DNA from: Rothia santali
GTDB taxonomy: Bacteria; Actinomycetota; Actinomycetes; Actinomycetales; Micrococcaceae
Direction of reading: 5' to 3'
DNA: 61,957 bases
Assembly (NCBI RefSeq): GCF_024199905.1
Contig: NZ_JANAFB010000021.1
Location: forward strand, 1 to 61,957
Position numbers and translations under genes: made by a program. The notes under the pieces were generated by a model, which had not been told where the DNA came from, made no database searches, and saw nothing but the letters and a program-made list of their open reading frames with translations. How positions within the stretch are numbered: the stretch's first letter is position 1; each line of letters opens with the position of its first letter. Shown one piece after another: positions 16,825 through 27,234 of this stretch.

Positions 16825-18642
16825 ATGAGCAAGGAATCGTCAGTGACGCCGGCGACTCTCGCCGCGGCCGCGAGTGCTCCGAAGTCGGGGCCCGAGCGCA
16901 TGACGGGCTCGCAGGCCGTCATCCGCACCCTGGAGAAGCTCGGGGTGACGGACGTCTTCGGCCTGCCGGGCGGGGCCATCCTCCCCACCTACGACCCGCT
17001 GCTTGACTCCGACGTCATCAACCACATCCTGGTCCGCCACGAGCAGGGCGCCGGCCACGCCGCGCAGGGCTACGCGATGGCCACCGGCCGGGTCGGCGTC
17101 TGCATCGCCACCAGCGGGCCCGGTGCGACCAACCTCATCACGCCCCTGGCCGACGCCCACATGGACTCGGTCCCCATGGTCGCGATCACCGGCCAGGTCT
17201 CCTCCAAGGTCCTCGGCACCGACGCCTTCCAGGAGGCGGACATCGTCGGCATGACCATGCCGGTCACCAAGCACTCCTTCATGGCCACCCGCGCGCAGGA
17301 CATCCCGCGGATGATCGCGGAGGCCTTCTACATCGCCTCGACGGGCCGCCCGGGGCCGGTCCTGGTGGACATCACCAAGGACGCCCAGCAGGGGCTCATG
17401 GACTTCGAGTGGCCGGTGCAGATGAAGCTGCGCGGCTACCACCCCGTGGTCAAGGGCCACAACAAGCAGGTGCGCGAAGCCGCCCGGCTCATCGACCAGG
17501 CCGAGCGCCCCGTCCTGTACGTCGGCGGCGGCACGCTGCGCGCCCACGCCTGCGAGGAGCTGGCCCAGCTCGTCGAGCTGACCGGCGCCCCCGTGGTCAC
17601 CACCCTGACCGCCCGCGGGGCCTTCCCGGACTCGGACCCCCGCAACCTGGGGATGCCCGGCATGCACGGGACCGTGCCGGCCGTGGCCTCGATGCAGCAG
17701 TCGGACCTGCTGATCGCGCTCGGGGCACGCTTCGACGACCGGGTGACCGGCGTCGTCGAGTCCTTCGCGCCCGGCGCCAAGGTGGTCCACATCGACATCG
17801 ACCCGGCCGAGATCTCCAAGATCCGCTTCGCCGACGTGCCGATCGTGGGCGACCTGAAGACCGTGATCCCCGAGCTGATCGACGCGCTCAAGGCCCACCG
17901 CGCCGAGAGCGAGCCCGCCGACCTCACCGGCTGGTGGGCCGTGCTGAACCGGCTCAAGGACGAGTACCCGCTGGGCTACGTCCCGACCGACGACGGGCTG
18001 GGCTCCCCGCAGCACGTCATCCAGCGCATCGGCGCCCTGTCCGGGCCCGAGGCGATCTACGCCTCCGGCGTGGGCCAGCACCAGATGTGGGCCGCCCAGT
18101 TCGTGGAGTACGAGCGCCCCCACGCGTGGCTGAACTCCTCCGGGCTGGGCACCATGGGCTACGCGATCCCCGCGGCCATGGGCGCCCAGGTGGGCGAGCC
18201 GGACCGCGTGGTCTGGGCGATCGACGGCGACGGCTGCTTCCAGATGACCAACCAGGAGCTCGCGACCTGCGTCATCAACAACATCCCGATCAAGGTCGCG
18301 GTCATCAACAACTCGTCGCTGGGCATGGTGCGCCAGTGGCAGACCCTCTTCTACGAGGGCCGCTACTCGAACACGCACCTGAACACCGGGCACGACACGA
18401 TCCACGTCCCCGACTTCGTCAAGCTGGCCGAGGCCTACGGCTGCGCGGCCTTCCGCTGCGAGTCGGACGACGACGTCGACGCCGTGATCCAGCAGGCCCT
18501 GGCGATCAACGACCGCCCCGTGCTGATCGACTTCACGGTCAGCCCCGACGCCATGGTCTGGCCCATGGTGCCCGCGGGCGTGTCCAACGACGCGATCCAG
18601 GTCGCCCGCGAGACCACGCCCGACTGGACCCAGGAGGACTAA
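16825..18642 (+). CDS. ilvB: Acetolactate synthase, large catalytic subunit
   Basis: The 605-residue ThDP enzyme catalyses the first common step of valine, leucine and isoleucine synthesis. The catalytic Glu is in [14 protein letters not shown] (about residue 74). The ThDP/Mg motif is [14 protein letters not shown] near residue 470, and [15 protein letters not shown] is present. I chose the ATG at 16825 because upstream in-frame codons lie in the attenuator. An N-terminal extension of about 25 residues before MTGSQAVI is usual in actinobacteria. ilvN follows after three bases. Confidence 0.97.
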   Translation: MSKESSVTPATLAAAASAPKSGPERMTGSQAVIRTLEKLGVTDVFGLPGGAILPTYDPLLDSDVINHILVRHEQGAGHAAQGYAMATGRVGVCIATSGPGATNLITPLADAHMDSVPMVAITGQVSSKVLGTDAFQEADIVGMTMPVTKHSFMATRAQDIPRMIAEAFYIASTGRPGPVLVDITKDAQQGLMDFEWPVQMKLRGYHPVVKGHNKQVREAARLIDQAERPVLYVGGGTLRAHACEELAQLVELTGAPVVTTLTARGAFPDSDPRNLGMPGMHGTVPAVASMQQSDLLIALGARFDDRVTGVVESFAPGAKVVHIDIDPAEISKIRFADVPIVGDLKTVIPELIDALKAHRAESEPADLTGWWAVLNRLKDEYPLGYVPTDDGLGSPQHVIQRIGALSGPEAIYASGVGQHQMWAAQFVEYERPHAWLNSSGLGTMGYAIPAAMGAQVGEPDRVVWAIDGDGCFQMTNQELATCVINNIPIKVAVINNSSLGMVRQWQTLFYEGRYSNTHLNTGHDTIHVPDFVKLAEAYGCAAFRCESDDDVDAVIQQALAINDRPVLIDFTVSPDAMVWPMVPAGVSNDAIQVARETTPDWTQED

Positions 18643-18645
18643 CAC

Positions 18646-19155
18646 ATGGCCCGTCACACACTCTCCGTCCTGGTCGAGGACACCCCGGGCGTGCTCGCCC
18701 GCGTGTCCGGCCTGTTCGCCCGCCGCCAGTTCAACATCGACTCGCTGGCGGTCGGCGCGACCGAGGCCCCCGGCATCTCCCGCATCACCGTCGTGGTGGA
18801 CGCGGACGGGGTGCTCCTCGAGCAGGTCACCAAGCAGCTGAACAAGCTGATCCACGTCTTGAAGATCGTCGAGCTGCCGCCGGAGACCTCGGTGCAGCGC
18901 GAGCACATCATGGTCAAGGTCCGCGCCGACGCCGCAACCCGGCTCCAGGTGACCCAGGCCGCCGATCTCTTCCGCGCCCAGATCGTCGACGTCTCCACCG
19001 AGTCCGTCGTGATCGAGGCCACGGGAGCCCCGGACAAGCTGTCCGCGCTCCTGGACGTCCTCGAGCCCTTCGGGGTCAAGGAGATCGCCCGATCCGGAAC
19101 CCTGGGTCTGGCCCGCGGCCCCCGCTCCATGAGCGAGAAGGTCCTCCGACACTAG
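18646..19155 (+). CDS. ilvN: Acetolactate synthase, small regulatory subunit
   Basis: The 169-residue protein has an N-terminal ACT domain (HTLSVLVEDTPGVLARVSGLFARRQFNIDSL, residues 3-33) that binds valine for feedback inhibition, then the C-terminal IlvN-type domain (EIARSGTLGLARG near the end). It is co-transcribed with ilvB. The ACT loop glycine and Asn needed for valine binding appear present. Confidence 0.96.
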   Translation: MARHTLSVLVEDTPGVLARVSGLFARRQFNIDSLAVGATEAPGISRITVVVDADGVLLEQVTKQLNKLIHVLKIVELPPETSVQREHIMVKVRADAATRLQVTQAADLFRAQIVDVSTESVVIEATGAPDKLSALLDVLEPFGVKEIARSGTLGLARGPRSMSEKVLRH

Positions 19156-19283
19156 AGCGGACCTGAACATCGCGGCGGACGCCGGCCGGTAGGCTGTAGA
19201 ACTGCGGTCGGCTCCGCCCACCACCCCCATCGCCGCGGGGCGCCACGCCCCGCGGAGACAACGACTGAGGAGAACACATTCTC

Positions 19284-20309
19284 ATGGCTGAAATCTTTTA
19301 CGACGACGACGCGAATCTCGCCAACATCCAGGATCGCTCCGTGGCCATCATCGGCTACGGGTCGCAGGGCCACGCCCACGCCCTGAACCTGCGGGACTCC
19401 GGCGTCGACGTACGCATCGGCCTGGCCGAGGGCTCGTCCTCGAAGGCCAAGGCCGAGGCGCAGGGCCTGCGGGTCCTGTCGGTCGCCGATGCGGTCAAGG
19501 AAGCCGACATCGTGATGATCCTGACCCCGGACCAGGTCCAGGCGCAGATCTACAAGGAGTCCATCGAGCCGAACCTCGAGCCGGGCAACGCCCTGTTCTT
19601 CGCCCACGGCTTCAACATCCGCTTCGGCTACATCGAGGCCCCCGCCGGCGTCGACGTCGCCATGGTCGCCCCCAAGGGCCCGGGCCACACCGTGCGCCGC
19701 GAGTTCGAGGCCGGCCGCGCCGTGCCCGCCCTCGTCGCCGTCGAGAAGGACGAGACCGGCCACGCGCTCGACGTCGCCCTGGCCTACGCCAAGGGCCTCG
19801 GCGCGACCCGCGCCGGCGTCATCAAGACCACCTTCACCGAGGAGACCGAGTCGGACCTCTTCGGCGAGCAGGCCGTGCTGTGCGGCGGCGTCTCCCAGCT
19901 GGTCCAGTACGGCTTCGAGACCCTGACCGAGGCCGGCTACCAGCCCGAGATCGCCTACTTCGAGGTGCTCCACGAGCTCAAGCTGATCGTCGACCTGATG
20001 TGGGAGGGCGGCATCGCCAAGCAGCGCTGGTCGATCTCCGACACCGCCGAGTACGGCGACTACGTCTCCGGCCCCCGGGTCATCGACCCGAGCGTCAAGG
20101 AGAACATGCAGGCCGTGCTGTCCGACATCCAGGACGGCACCTTCGCGAAGCGCTTCATGGACGACCAGGCGGCCGGTGCCCCCGAGTTCAAGAAGCTGCG
20201 CGAGAAGGGCGAGTCGCACCCGATCGAGAAGACCGGCCGGGAGCTGCGCAAGCTGTTCTCCTGGAAGGACTCCGACGCCGACTACACCGACGGCTCGGCA
20301 GCCCGCTGA
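19284..20309 (+). CDS. ilvC: Ketol-acid reductoisomerase, class I
   Basis: The 341-residue enzyme converts acetolactate to dihydroxyisovalerate with NADPH and Mg. The Rossmann motif is [19 protein letters not shown] (residues 24-42), and the catalytic HGFNIRFG and [11 protein letters not shown] segments follow. The Mg-binding Glu pair is in [16 protein letters not shown]. The single knotted domain length marks class I. A GAGGAGA site precedes the ATG. The 128-base gap after ilvN may hold an extra promoter (TAGGCT near 19190). Confidence 0.97.
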   Translation: MAEIFYDDDANLANIQDRSVAIIGYGSQGHAHALNLRDSGVDVRIGLAEGSSSKAKAEAQGLRVLSVADAVKEADIVMILTPDQVQAQIYKESIEPNLEPGNALFFAHGFNIRFGYIEAPAGVDVAMVAPKGPGHTVRREFEAGRAVPALVAVEKDETGHALDVALAYAKGLGATRAGVIKTTFTEETESDLFGEQAVLCGGVSQLVQYGFETLTEAGYQPEIAYFEVLHELKLIVDLMWEGGIAKQRWSISDTAEYGDYVSGPRVIDPSVKENMQAVLSDIQDGTFAKRFMDDQAAGAPEFKKLREKGESHPIEKTGRELRKLFSWKDSDADYTDGSAAR

Positions 20310-20349
20310 ACCGCCTGAGCGCACGCCTCGGATGACGACTCGATGACGA

Positions 20350-20387
20350 CCGGCCATCCGGGAGGGGAGACCCTTCCGGATGGCCGG
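20350..20387 (+). terminator. Hairpin terminator after ilvC
   Basis: A 12-bp perfect stem (CCGGCCATCCGG, 20350-20361, with 20376-20387) encloses an inner partial pairing. It lies 40 bases past the ilvC stop and ends the ilvBNC unit. No T-run. Confidence 0.65.
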
Positions 20388-20522
20388 ACGCCGTTGGGCG
20401 GTCCGCCCGCGCGAGGTCCCGGCGGCCCAGCCGGCCGGACCGCGCCCGCCAGCAGCACCCCACCACCCCCACCACGTCTTTCACCCATCACCAGGTACCT
20501 CACCCCTAAGGAAAACCCCACC

Positions 20523-22118
20523 GTGACTGTGAAGCCCGTAGTCCTCCTCGCCGAAGAGCTCTCGCCGGCCACCATCGACGCCCTGGGCGCCGAATTCGAG
20601 ATCCGCAGCACCGACGGCGCCGACCGCTCCCGCCTGCTCCAGGACATCGCCGACGTCGACGCCATCATGATCCGCTCCGCCACCCAGGTCGACGCCGAGG
20701 CCATCGCCGCCGCGCAGCGCCTGAAGGTCATCGCCCGGGCCGGCGTCGGCCTGGACAACGTGGACATCAAGGCCGCCACGGCCGCGGGCGTCATGGTCGT
20801 CAACGCCCCGACCTCCAACGTGATCTCCGCCGCCGAGCTCACCGTGGGCCACATCCTCGGGCTCGCCCGCAACATCTCCGCCGCCGACTCCTCGATGCGC
20901 GAGGGCCAGTGGAAGCGCTCCCAGTTCACCGGCTCCGAGCTGTACGAGAAGAAGGTCGGCATCATCGGGCTGGGCCGCATCGGCGGGCTGGTCGCCGAGC
21001 GGCTGCGCGCCTTCGGCACCGAGATCCTCGCCTACGACCCCTTCGTCACCGGGACCCGCGCCGCCGGCCTCGGCGCGCAGCTGGTGGACCTCGAGACCCT
21101 GTACCGCGAGTCCGACGTCATCACCATCCACATGCCCAAGACCCCGGAGACGGTCGGCATGATCGACGCCGCGGCCTTCCGCCTCATGAAGCCCACCGCG
21201 AGCGTCATCAACGTCGCCCGCGGCGGCCTGATCGACGAGGCGGACCTCGCCGAGGCGCTCAAGGCCGGCGAGATCGCAGGCGCCGCGATCGACGTGTACG
21301 TCAAGGAGCCCGCCGAGGACGTGCCCTTCGTCGGCATGGACAACGTGGTCACCACCCCGCACCTGGGCGCCTCGACCGCCGAGGCCCAGGAGAAGGCCGG
21401 GGTCTCCGTGGCCCGCTCGGTCAAGCTGGCCCTCGAGGGCGAGCTGGTCCCCGACGCCGTGAACGTCGCCGGCGGCCCGATCGACTCCGACGTCCGCCCC
21501 GGCGTCCCGCTCGCCGAGAAGCTGGGCCGCGTGCTCACCGCGCTGACGCACGACTCGCCGCTCAGCCAGGTCGAGGTCAGGATCGCCGGCGAGATCGCGG
21601 GCAAGGACGTCTCCTCGCTGCGCCTCGCCGCGCTCAAGGGGGTGTTCACCGACGTCGTCTCCGAGAAGGTCTCCTACGTCAACGCCCCGATGATCGCCGA
21701 GCAGCGCGGCGTCGAGACCTCCCTGGTCACGACCGAGGAGGTCGAGGGCTTCCGCAACGAGACGACGCTGACCGCGATCCTGACCGACGGCACCCGCGTG
21801 GCCGTCTCGGGCACCGTGACCGGGCCCAAGCTCGTGGAGAAGCTGACCGGCGTCGACGCCTTTGACGTCGAGGTCGGGCTGACCGACCACATGCTGCTGC
21901 TGGACTACAGCGACCGCCCGGGCGTCATCGCCGCGCTGGGCACGCTGCTGGGCACGGCCAGCATCAACATCGCGGGCATGCAGGTCTCCCGGGCCGAGGG
22001 CGAGGGCCGCGCGCTGTGCGTGCTGGCGCTCGACTCGGCGGTCAACCAGGAGATGGTCGCCTCGATCAAGAACACGGTCTCGGCCCACCGGGCCGCCTAC
22101 GTCTCCCTCGAGGACTAG
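20523..22118 (+). CDS. serA: D-3-phosphoglycerate dehydrogenase
   Basis: The 531-residue enzyme is the committed step of serine synthesis. The NAD-binding motif is [20 protein letters not shown] (about residue 147). Catalytic Arg, Glu and His lie in [13 protein letters not shown], the following helix and TPHLGAST. The long form is shown by an allosteric substrate-binding domain and a C-terminal ACT domain ([17 protein letters not shown]). The GTG start at 20523 gives the common [17 protein letters not shown] N-terminus. Confidence 0.96.
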   Translation: MTVKPVVLLAEELSPATIDALGAEFEIRSTDGADRSRLLQDIADVDAIMIRSATQVDAEAIAAAQRLKVIARAGVGLDNVDIKAATAAGVMVVNAPTSNVISAAELTVGHILGLARNISAADSSMREGQWKRSQFTGSELYEKKVGIIGLGRIGGLVAERLRAFGTEILAYDPFVTGTRAAGLGAQLVDLETLYRESDVITIHMPKTPETVGMIDAAAFRLMKPTASVINVARGGLIDEADLAEALKAGEIAGAAIDVYVKEPAEDVPFVGMDNVVTTPHLGASTAEAQEKAGVSVARSVKLALEGELVPDAVNVAGGPIDSDVRPGVPLAEKLGRVLTALTHDSPLSQVEVRIAGEIAGKDVSSLRLAALKGVFTDVVSEKVSYVNAPMIAEQRGVETSLVTTEEVEGFRNETTLTAILTDGTRVAVSGTVTGPKLVEKLTGVDAFDVEVGLTDHMLLLDYSDRPGVIAALGTLLGTASINIAGMQVSRAEGEGRALCVLALDSAVNQEMVASIKNTVSAHRAAYVSLED

Positions 22119-22130
22119 GACCGACCGCCG

Positions 22131-22167
22131 CGGCGCCCGGGGTCTCGCCACGAGGCCCCGGGCGCCG
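22131..22167 (+). terminator. Hairpin terminator after serA
   Basis: A 12-bp perfect GC stem (22131-22142 with 22156-22167) lies 12 bases past the serA stop. A second 9-bp hairpin (22176-22199, loop CCGTTT) follows directly. Confidence 0.7.
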
Positions 22168-22191
22168 CTCGGCGTGTGCCCGGCCCGTTTG

Positions 22192-22290
22192 CCGGGCACC
22201 GCCGTCCGCTCGATCCGTCCCCGGGCATCGCCGCCCGGCCGGCCCGTCCCCGGGCACCGCCACCCGCCCGCCGGGCGCCGCCGTCCCGCC
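22192..22290. repeat. 29-bp degenerate tandem repeat before metG
   Basis: Copies of CCGGGCAYCGCC plus a CCG-rich tail begin at 22192, 22221, 22250 and (shorter) 22271. This fills most of the serA-metG gap. Confidence 0.65.
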
Positions 22291-22307
22291 CCTCCGCCGA
22301 CCTCCCC

Positions 22308-22313
22308 TAGAGT
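22308..22313 (+). promoter_or_regulatory. -10 box (TAGAGT) for metG, near-leaderless
   Basis: TAGAGT ends eight bases before the metG ATG. The AGGAG just after it would be mostly untranscribed, so it is probably not a ribosome site. Confidence 0.5.
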
Positions 22314-22320
22314 AGGAGCC

Positions 22321-23871
22321 ATGACTTCCACCGCCGCCGAGCCCTTCTACATCACCACCGCGATCGTCTACCCCAACGGGGACCCGCACATCGGCCACGC
22401 CTACGAGCACATCGCCACGGACGTCATGGCCCGCTACAAGCGCCTCGACGGCTACGACGTGCGCTTCATGACCGGCACCGACGAGCACGGCCAGAAGATG
22501 CAGACCTCGGCGGAGAAGCTCGGCGTGAGCCCGAAGGAGCTCGCGGACCGCAACAGCGCCAAGATCCAGGCCATGGACGACCAGCTGGGCATCAGCTACG
22601 ACCGGTTCATCCGCACCACGGACCCGGACCACGTCGCCGCCTGTCAGGAGATCTGGCGCCGCATGGAGGCCAGCGGGGACATCTACCTGGACAAGTACGC
22701 CGGCTGGTACTCGGTGCGCGACGAGGCCTTCTACGCCGAGGACGAGACCGAGCTGCGCGACGGCGTGCGCTACGCGATCCCCTCCGACACCGAGGTCCAG
22801 TGGACCGAGGAGGAGTCCTACTTCTTCCGGCTCTCGAAGTACCAGGACCGGCTCCTGGAGCTCTACCGCGGCGAGTTCGCCCGCCCCGAGTACCGCAGCA
22901 ACGAGGTCGCCGCGTTCGTGGGCTCCGGGCTGCGGGACCTCTCGATCTCGCGCACGACCTTCGACTGGGGCATCCCGGTCCCGGGCAACGAGAAGCACAT
23001 CATGTACGTGTGGGTCGACGCCCTCGCCAACTACCTGACCGGCCTCGGCTTCCCCGACTCCTCGAACGAGCTGTTCCGGAAGTTCTGGCCCGCCGACGTC
23101 CACGTCATCGGCAAGGACATCACCCGCTTCCACACGGTCTACTGGCCCGCCTTCCTGTGGTCCGCCGGGCTCGAGCTGCCGCGGAAGGTCTTCGCCCACG
23201 GGTTCCTGCTCGTGGACGGGGCCAAGATGTCCAAGTCCGTGGGCAACGTGCTGGACCCGGCGCAGCTGGTGGACAGCTTCGGCGTCGACCCCCTGCGCTT
23301 CTTCCTCCTGCGCGAGGTGACCTTCGGCCAGGACGGCTCCTACAGCGCCGCCGCGATCGTCTCCCGCATCAACTCGGACCTCGCCAACGACCTGGGCAAC
23401 CTGGCCCAGCGCTCGCTGTCCATGGTCGCCAAGAACTGCGGGGCGCAGGTCCCGACGCCGGGCGAGCTGACCCCCGAGGACCGGGCCATGCTCGACGCCG
23501 CCCGCGGCCTGCGCGGCCCCGTCCTGGAGGACGTCGACCGCCTCGACTTCCACCGCGCGCTGGAGCGCATCTGGCGGGTCGTGGGGGAGGCCAACCGCTA
23601 CTTCACGGCCCAGGAGCCGTGGAAGCTGCGCAAGACCGACCCGGAGCGCATGGCCACGGTGCTGTTCGTGACGCTCGAGGTGCTGCGCGTCGTCGCGATC
23701 CTGGTCCAGCCGGTCATGCCGGACTCGATGGGGCGCCTGCTCGAGCAGCTGGGGCAGCCCGAGGGCGAGGCGCGGCTCTTCGCGGCGCTGGGCCAGCGGA
23801 TCGAGCCGGGCACGGCCCTGCCGAAGCCCGAGGGCGTCTTCCCGCGGTACGAGGCGCCGGCGGAGGGGTAG
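22321..23871 (+). CDS. metG: Methionyl-tRNA synthetase, zinc-less short form
   Basis: The 516-residue class I synthetase has the HIGH-type motif [13 protein letters not shown] (residues 17-29) and KMSKS in [11 protein letters not shown] (near 300). The connective peptide has no Cys knuckle, as in the short MetRS form common in actinobacteria, and there is no C-terminal tRNA-binding domain. It is probably monocistronic. Confidence 0.96.
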   Translation: MTSTAAEPFYITTAIVYPNGDPHIGHAYEHIATDVMARYKRLDGYDVRFMTGTDEHGQKMQTSAEKLGVSPKELADRNSAKIQAMDDQLGISYDRFIRTTDPDHVAACQEIWRRMEASGDIYLDKYAGWYSVRDEAFYAEDETELRDGVRYAIPSDTEVQWTEEESYFFRLSKYQDRLLELYRGEFARPEYRSNEVAAFVGSGLRDLSISRTTFDWGIPVPGNEKHIMYVWVDALANYLTGLGFPDSSNELFRKFWPADVHVIGKDITRFHTVYWPAFLWSAGLELPRKVFAHGFLLVDGAKMSKSVGNVLDPAQLVDSFGVDPLRFFLLREVTFGQDGSYSAAAIVSRINSDLANDLGNLAQRSLSMVAKNCGAQVPTPGELTPEDRAMLDAARGLRGPVLEDVDRLDFHRALERIWRVVGEANRYFTAQEPWKLRKTDPERMATVLFVTLEVLRVVAILVQPVMPDSMGRLLEQLGQPEGEARLFAALGQRIEPGTALPKPEGVFPRYEAPAEG

Positions 23872-23937
23872 GCGCCGCCGGGAGGGTCGCATCCTGAGAC
23901 ACGGTTCCGCCATGTGGTCGTCGACGGCACGGGCGGC

Positions 23938-23943
23938 TAGTTT
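23938..23943 (+). promoter_or_regulatory. -10 box (TAGTTT) for leuB, leaderless
   Basis: TAGTTT ends six bases before the leuB ATG at 23950. No ribosome site is present. Confidence 0.45.
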
Positions 23944-23949
23944 GTACTC

Positions 23950-25017
23950 ATGAACGACTCTCAGCGACACGGCACCATCGACCTCGCGGTCATCCCCGGC
24001 GACGGCATCGGCCCCGAGGTGGTCGAGCAGGCCCTCAAGGTCCTTACGCGGGCGGCGGGCAACGCCGGCCTGGAGGTGGCCCCCACCGAGTACCGCCTCG
24101 GCGCGGAGGCCTGGCTCGAGACGGGGGAGACCCTCTCCGAGGAGACGATGACCCGGCTGCGGGGCCACGACGCGATCCTGTTCGGCGCCGTCGGGGCGGA
24201 CCCCAAGTCGGCCGAGGTGCCCTCGGGGCTCATCGAGCGGGAGATCCTGCTGCGCCTGCGCTTCGCGTTCGACCACTTCATCAACCTGCGGCCCTCGCGC
24301 CTCTTCCCGGGCGCGGTCTCGCCGCTGAGCGAGCCCGGCGAGATCGACTTCGTCGTCGTGCGCGAGGGCACCGAGGGGCCGTACGTCGGCAACGGCGGCG
24401 TCATCCGCAAGGACACGCCCCAAGAGATCGCGACCGAGGTGTCGATCAACACAGCGCACGGCGTCGAGCGCCTCGTCCGCTTCGCGTTCGAGAAGGCCCA
24501 GTCCCGCCCGCGGCGCAAGCTCACCCTGATCCACAAGAACAACGTTCTGGTCAACGCCGGCGGGCTGTACGCGCGGACCTTCGACCGGATCGCGGGGGAG
24601 TATCCTGAGGTCAGCACCGATTACCTGCACGTGGACGCGGCCACCATCTTCATGACCACGGACCCGGCTCGTTTCGATGTGATCGTGACCGACAACCTCT
24701 TCGGCGACATCCTGACCGACCAGGCGGGCGCCATCACCGGCGGCATCGGCTACGCGGCCTGCGGGAACATCAACGCCGAGGGCACCGCGCCGTCGATGTT
24801 CGAGCCCGTCCACGGCTCGGCCCCGGACATCGCCGGGCGCGGCGTCGCCGACCCCACGGCCGCCGTCCTGGCGTCGGCCCTGCTGCTGCGCCACCTCGGC
24901 CACGAGGCCGCCGCGCTCGACGTCGAGGCCGCCGTCGAGCGCGACATGGCCGGCAAGGGGACCGCCCCCCGCACGACCCACCAGGTCGGCGAGGCGATCC
25001 TCGCGGAACTGGGCTGA
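23950..25017 (+). CDS. leuB: 3-isopropylmalate dehydrogenase
   Basis: The 355-residue NAD enzyme makes the keto acid precursor of leucine. Family features in order are the N-terminal [12 protein letters not shown] (residues 14-25), a substrate-binding Arg/Tyr region [27 protein letters not shown] (metal-binding Asp pair) and [12 protein letters not shown]. It lies directly upstream of ilvE with a 49-base gap, so the two likely form an operon. Confidence 0.96.
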   Translation: MNDSQRHGTIDLAVIPGDGIGPEVVEQALKVLTRAAGNAGLEVAPTEYRLGAEAWLETGETLSEETMTRLRGHDAILFGAVGADPKSAEVPSGLIEREILLRLRFAFDHFINLRPSRLFPGAVSPLSEPGEIDFVVVREGTEGPYVGNGGVIRKDTPQEIATEVSINTAHGVERLVRFAFEKAQSRPRRKLTLIHKNNVLVNAGGLYARTFDRIAGEYPEVSTDYLHVDAATIFMTTDPARFDVIVTDNLFGDILTDQAGAITGGIGYAACGNINAEGTAPSMFEPVHGSAPDIAGRGVADPTAAVLASALLLRHLGHEAAALDVEAAVERDMAGKGTAPRTTHQVGEAILAELG

Positions 25018-25066
25018 CCGCCCGCGCCGCACGTCTCACACACCCCCGTCTCGAAGGGATCCCGAG

Positions 25067-26164
25067 TTGAACACCCCGGAGTTCACCGTCACCGCCACCG
25101 CCCAGCCCCTGCACCCGGACCGCCGGGCCGAGATCCTCGCGGACCCCGGCTTCGGCAACTACACCACCGACCACGTCGCCAAGGTCGAATGGGACGGGGA
25201 CTACTCGACGGGCGGCACCTGGCACGACGCGCGGGTCGAGCCCTACGCGCCGCTCACCCTGGACCCGGCGACCGCCGTCCTGCACTACGGGCAGGAGGTC
25301 TTCGAGGGGCTCAAGGCGTACCGGCACGCGGACGGCTCGGTCTGGCTCTTCCGGCCCGAGCGCAACGCGGAGCGGCTGAACCGCTCGGCCCGGCGCCTGG
25401 CGCTGCCGCAGCTGCCGGACGGGATGTTCGTCGAGGCCGTCAAGGCGCTCGTGCGCCAGGACGCGCACTGGATCCCCGAGGGTGAGGGAACCTCGCTGTA
25501 CCTGCGGCCGTTCATGATCGCGACCGAGAAGTTCCTCGGCGTGCGGCCCACCCGCGAGGCGCTCTTCGAAATCATCGCCTCCCCGGCCGGGAACTACTTC
25601 GGGACCCCGGAGCCGGTCGACATCTGGCTCTCCGAGACCTACTCCCGCGCGGGGGAGGGCGGCACCGGCAACGCCAAGTGCGGCGGCAACTACGCGGCGA
25701 GCCTGCTCCCGCAGCTCGAGGGCGAGGCCCAGGGCTGCAAGCAGGTCATCTTCACCGACCCCCACCGCGGCCACGCGATCGAGGAGCTCGGCGGCATGAA
25801 CGTGTTCTTCGTCTACCGTGACAACACGCTCGTGACCCCCGAGCTGACCGGGACGATCCTGGAGGGGGTCACCCGCGACTCGGTGATCGAGCTGGCCCGG
25901 GAGCGGGGGATGACCGTCCAGGAGCGGCGCATCACCCTCGACGAGTGGCGCGAGGGCATCGCGGAGGACCGGATCAGCGAGATCTTCGCCTGCGGCACCG
26001 CCGCGGTCATCAGCCCGATGGGGCGCCTGCGCTCCGCCCACGAGGAGATCCCGGCCGCGGCCGAGACCAACGGCGAGGTGACCAACTGGCTGCGCGACCA
26101 GCTGACCGGCATCCAGACCGGCCGGGTAGAGGACCGCTTTGGCTGGCTGGAGCGGGTCCTCTGA
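25067..26164 (+). CDS. ilvE: Branched-chain amino acid aminotransferase
   Basis: The 365-residue PLP enzyme (fold type IV) performs the last step for valine, leucine and isoleucine. The PLP Lys is in TGNAKCGGNYAAS (about residue 204), with FEGLKAYR early and the ACGTAAVISPMG phosphate loop late. The best start is a TTG at 25067 behind GAAGGGA. No ATG or GTG precedes the conserved region in a suitable place. A rare start may lower expression. Confidence 0.95.
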   Translation: MNTPEFTVTATAQPLHPDRRAEILADPGFGNYTTDHVAKVEWDGDYSTGGTWHDARVEPYAPLTLDPATAVLHYGQEVFEGLKAYRHADGSVWLFRPERNAERLNRSARRLALPQLPDGMFVEAVKALVRQDAHWIPEGEGTSLYLRPFMIATEKFLGVRPTREALFEIIASPAGNYFGTPEPVDIWLSETYSRAGEGGTGNAKCGGNYAASLLPQLEGEAQGCKQVIFTDPHRGHAIEELGGMNVFFVYRDNTLVTPELTGTILEGVTRDSVIELARERGMTVQERRITLDEWREGIAEDRISEIFACGTAAVISPMGRLRSAHEEIPAAAETNGEVTNWLRDQLTGIQTGRVEDRFGWLERVL

Positions 26165-26215
26165 GGCCCTCCCGCCCCGGGGTGTGAAGCATCCCTCCCG
26201 AGCCCGCCGTCGCGT

Positions 26216-26221
26216 TACCCT
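26216..26221 (+). promoter_or_regulatory. -10 box (TACCCT) for the FAH-family gene, leaderless
   Basis: TACCCT ends seven bases before the ATG at 26229, with no ribosome site between. Confidence 0.45.
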
Positions 26222-26228
26222 GTAAGAC

Positions 26229-27005
26229 ATGCGCATTGCGAGATTCACGGCAGAGAACGAACTGTACTTCGGACGCGTGGACGGCGAGCCCGGCGAGGAG
26301 CGCCTCACGGTGCTCGCCGGCGACCCGTTCTACACCGGCGTCACCCCCACGCAGAAGACCTTCGCGCTGGAGGACGTGCGCCTGGTGGCCCCGATCATCC
26401 CGCGCTCCAAGATCGTCGGCGTCGCCCGGAACTGGCACGATCACGCCGCGGAGCTGGGCAACGAGACCCCGACGTCGCCCCAGCTGTTCCTCAAGCCCAA
26501 CACCTCGGTGGCGGGCCCGGGGGACCCCGTGACCCTGCCCGAGACCAGCGAGAAGGTCTCCTTCGAGGGCGAGCTGGCCGTGGTGATCGGGCGGATGTGC
26601 AAGTCCGTTCCCGTCGAGCGCGTCCCCGAGGTCGTCTTCGGCTACACCTGCTCCAACGACCTCACCGCCCGGGACCTGCAGAGCTCCGACCTGCAGTGGG
26701 CCCGCGCCAAGGGGTTCGACGGCGCGTGCCCGCTCGGGCCGTGGATCGAGACCGAGCTGGAGACCGAGAGCCTCTCGATCCGCACCTGGCTCGACGGCGA
26801 CCTCAAGCAGGACGGCACGACCGCGGACATGATCTTCGGCGTCGCCGAGCTCGTCTCCTTCGTCTCCGAGGCCTTCACCCTGCTGCCCGGCGACGTGATC
26901 CTGACCGGCACGCCGGCCGGCGTCGGGCTCGTCCGGGACGGCGAGGAGGTCGAGGTCGAGATCGAGGGGATCGGCGCCCTGACCAACCGCATGCGGCGGG
27001 CCTGA
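26229..27005 (+). CDS. Fumarylacetoacetate hydrolase-family protein
   Basis: The 258-residue protein has the FAH fold: [15 protein letters not shown] and [11 protein letters not shown] in the first half, then [10 protein letters not shown] with the metal ligands, [26 protein letters not shown] and LTGTPAGVG. Members hydrolyse or isomerise C-C bonds in 2-oxo or diketo acids, and some are oxaloacetate decarboxylases. Substrate cannot be told from sequence alone. The position just upstream of gltX is common in actinobacteria. Confidence 0.88.
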   Translation: MRIARFTAENELYFGRVDGEPGEERLTVLAGDPFYTGVTPTQKTFALEDVRLVAPIIPRSKIVGVARNWHDHAAELGNETPTSPQLFLKPNTSVAGPGDPVTLPETSEKVSFEGELAVVIGRMCKSVPVERVPEVVFGYTCSNDLTARDLQSSDLQWARAKGFDGACPLGPWIETELETESLSIRTWLDGDLKQDGTTADMIFGVAELVSFVSEAFTLLPGDVILTGTPAGVGLVRDGEEVEVEIEGIGALTNRMRRA

Positions 27006-27040
27006 GCGCCCGCACGCCCCGCCCCGCCGCGCGTCGTCGT

Positions 27041-27170
27041 CCCCGGCGCGGCTCACACCCGCCACCCCCGACCCGGCTCACACCCACCCCCGACCCGGCT
27101 CACACCCGCCGCCCCGACGCGGCTCACGCCCGTGGCCCCCGACGCGGCTCACGGCCGCCGTCCCCGACCC
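27041..27170. repeat. 22-25-bp degenerate tandem repeat upstream of gltX
   Basis: Five units share the core CCCCGAC(C/G)CGGCTCAC. The GCTCAC element occurs at 27051, 27076, 27098, 27122 and 27147. The repeat fills the 229-base gap between the FAH gene and gltX. Confidence 0.75.
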
Positions 27171-27234
27171 GATCCGGCGCGACCGCGCCCCGGCACCCCG
27201 CCCCACCACACGAAAGCGATACCCAGCGAGCAGC

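Noticed and set aside
16840-19230. Minus-strand open frame opposite ilvB-ilvN
   Set aside because: It is antisense to two conserved genes and has no recognisable domain.
27041-27170. Possible CRISPR array
   Set aside because: The 22-25-bp units are directly tandem with no unique spacers, and no cas genes are present.
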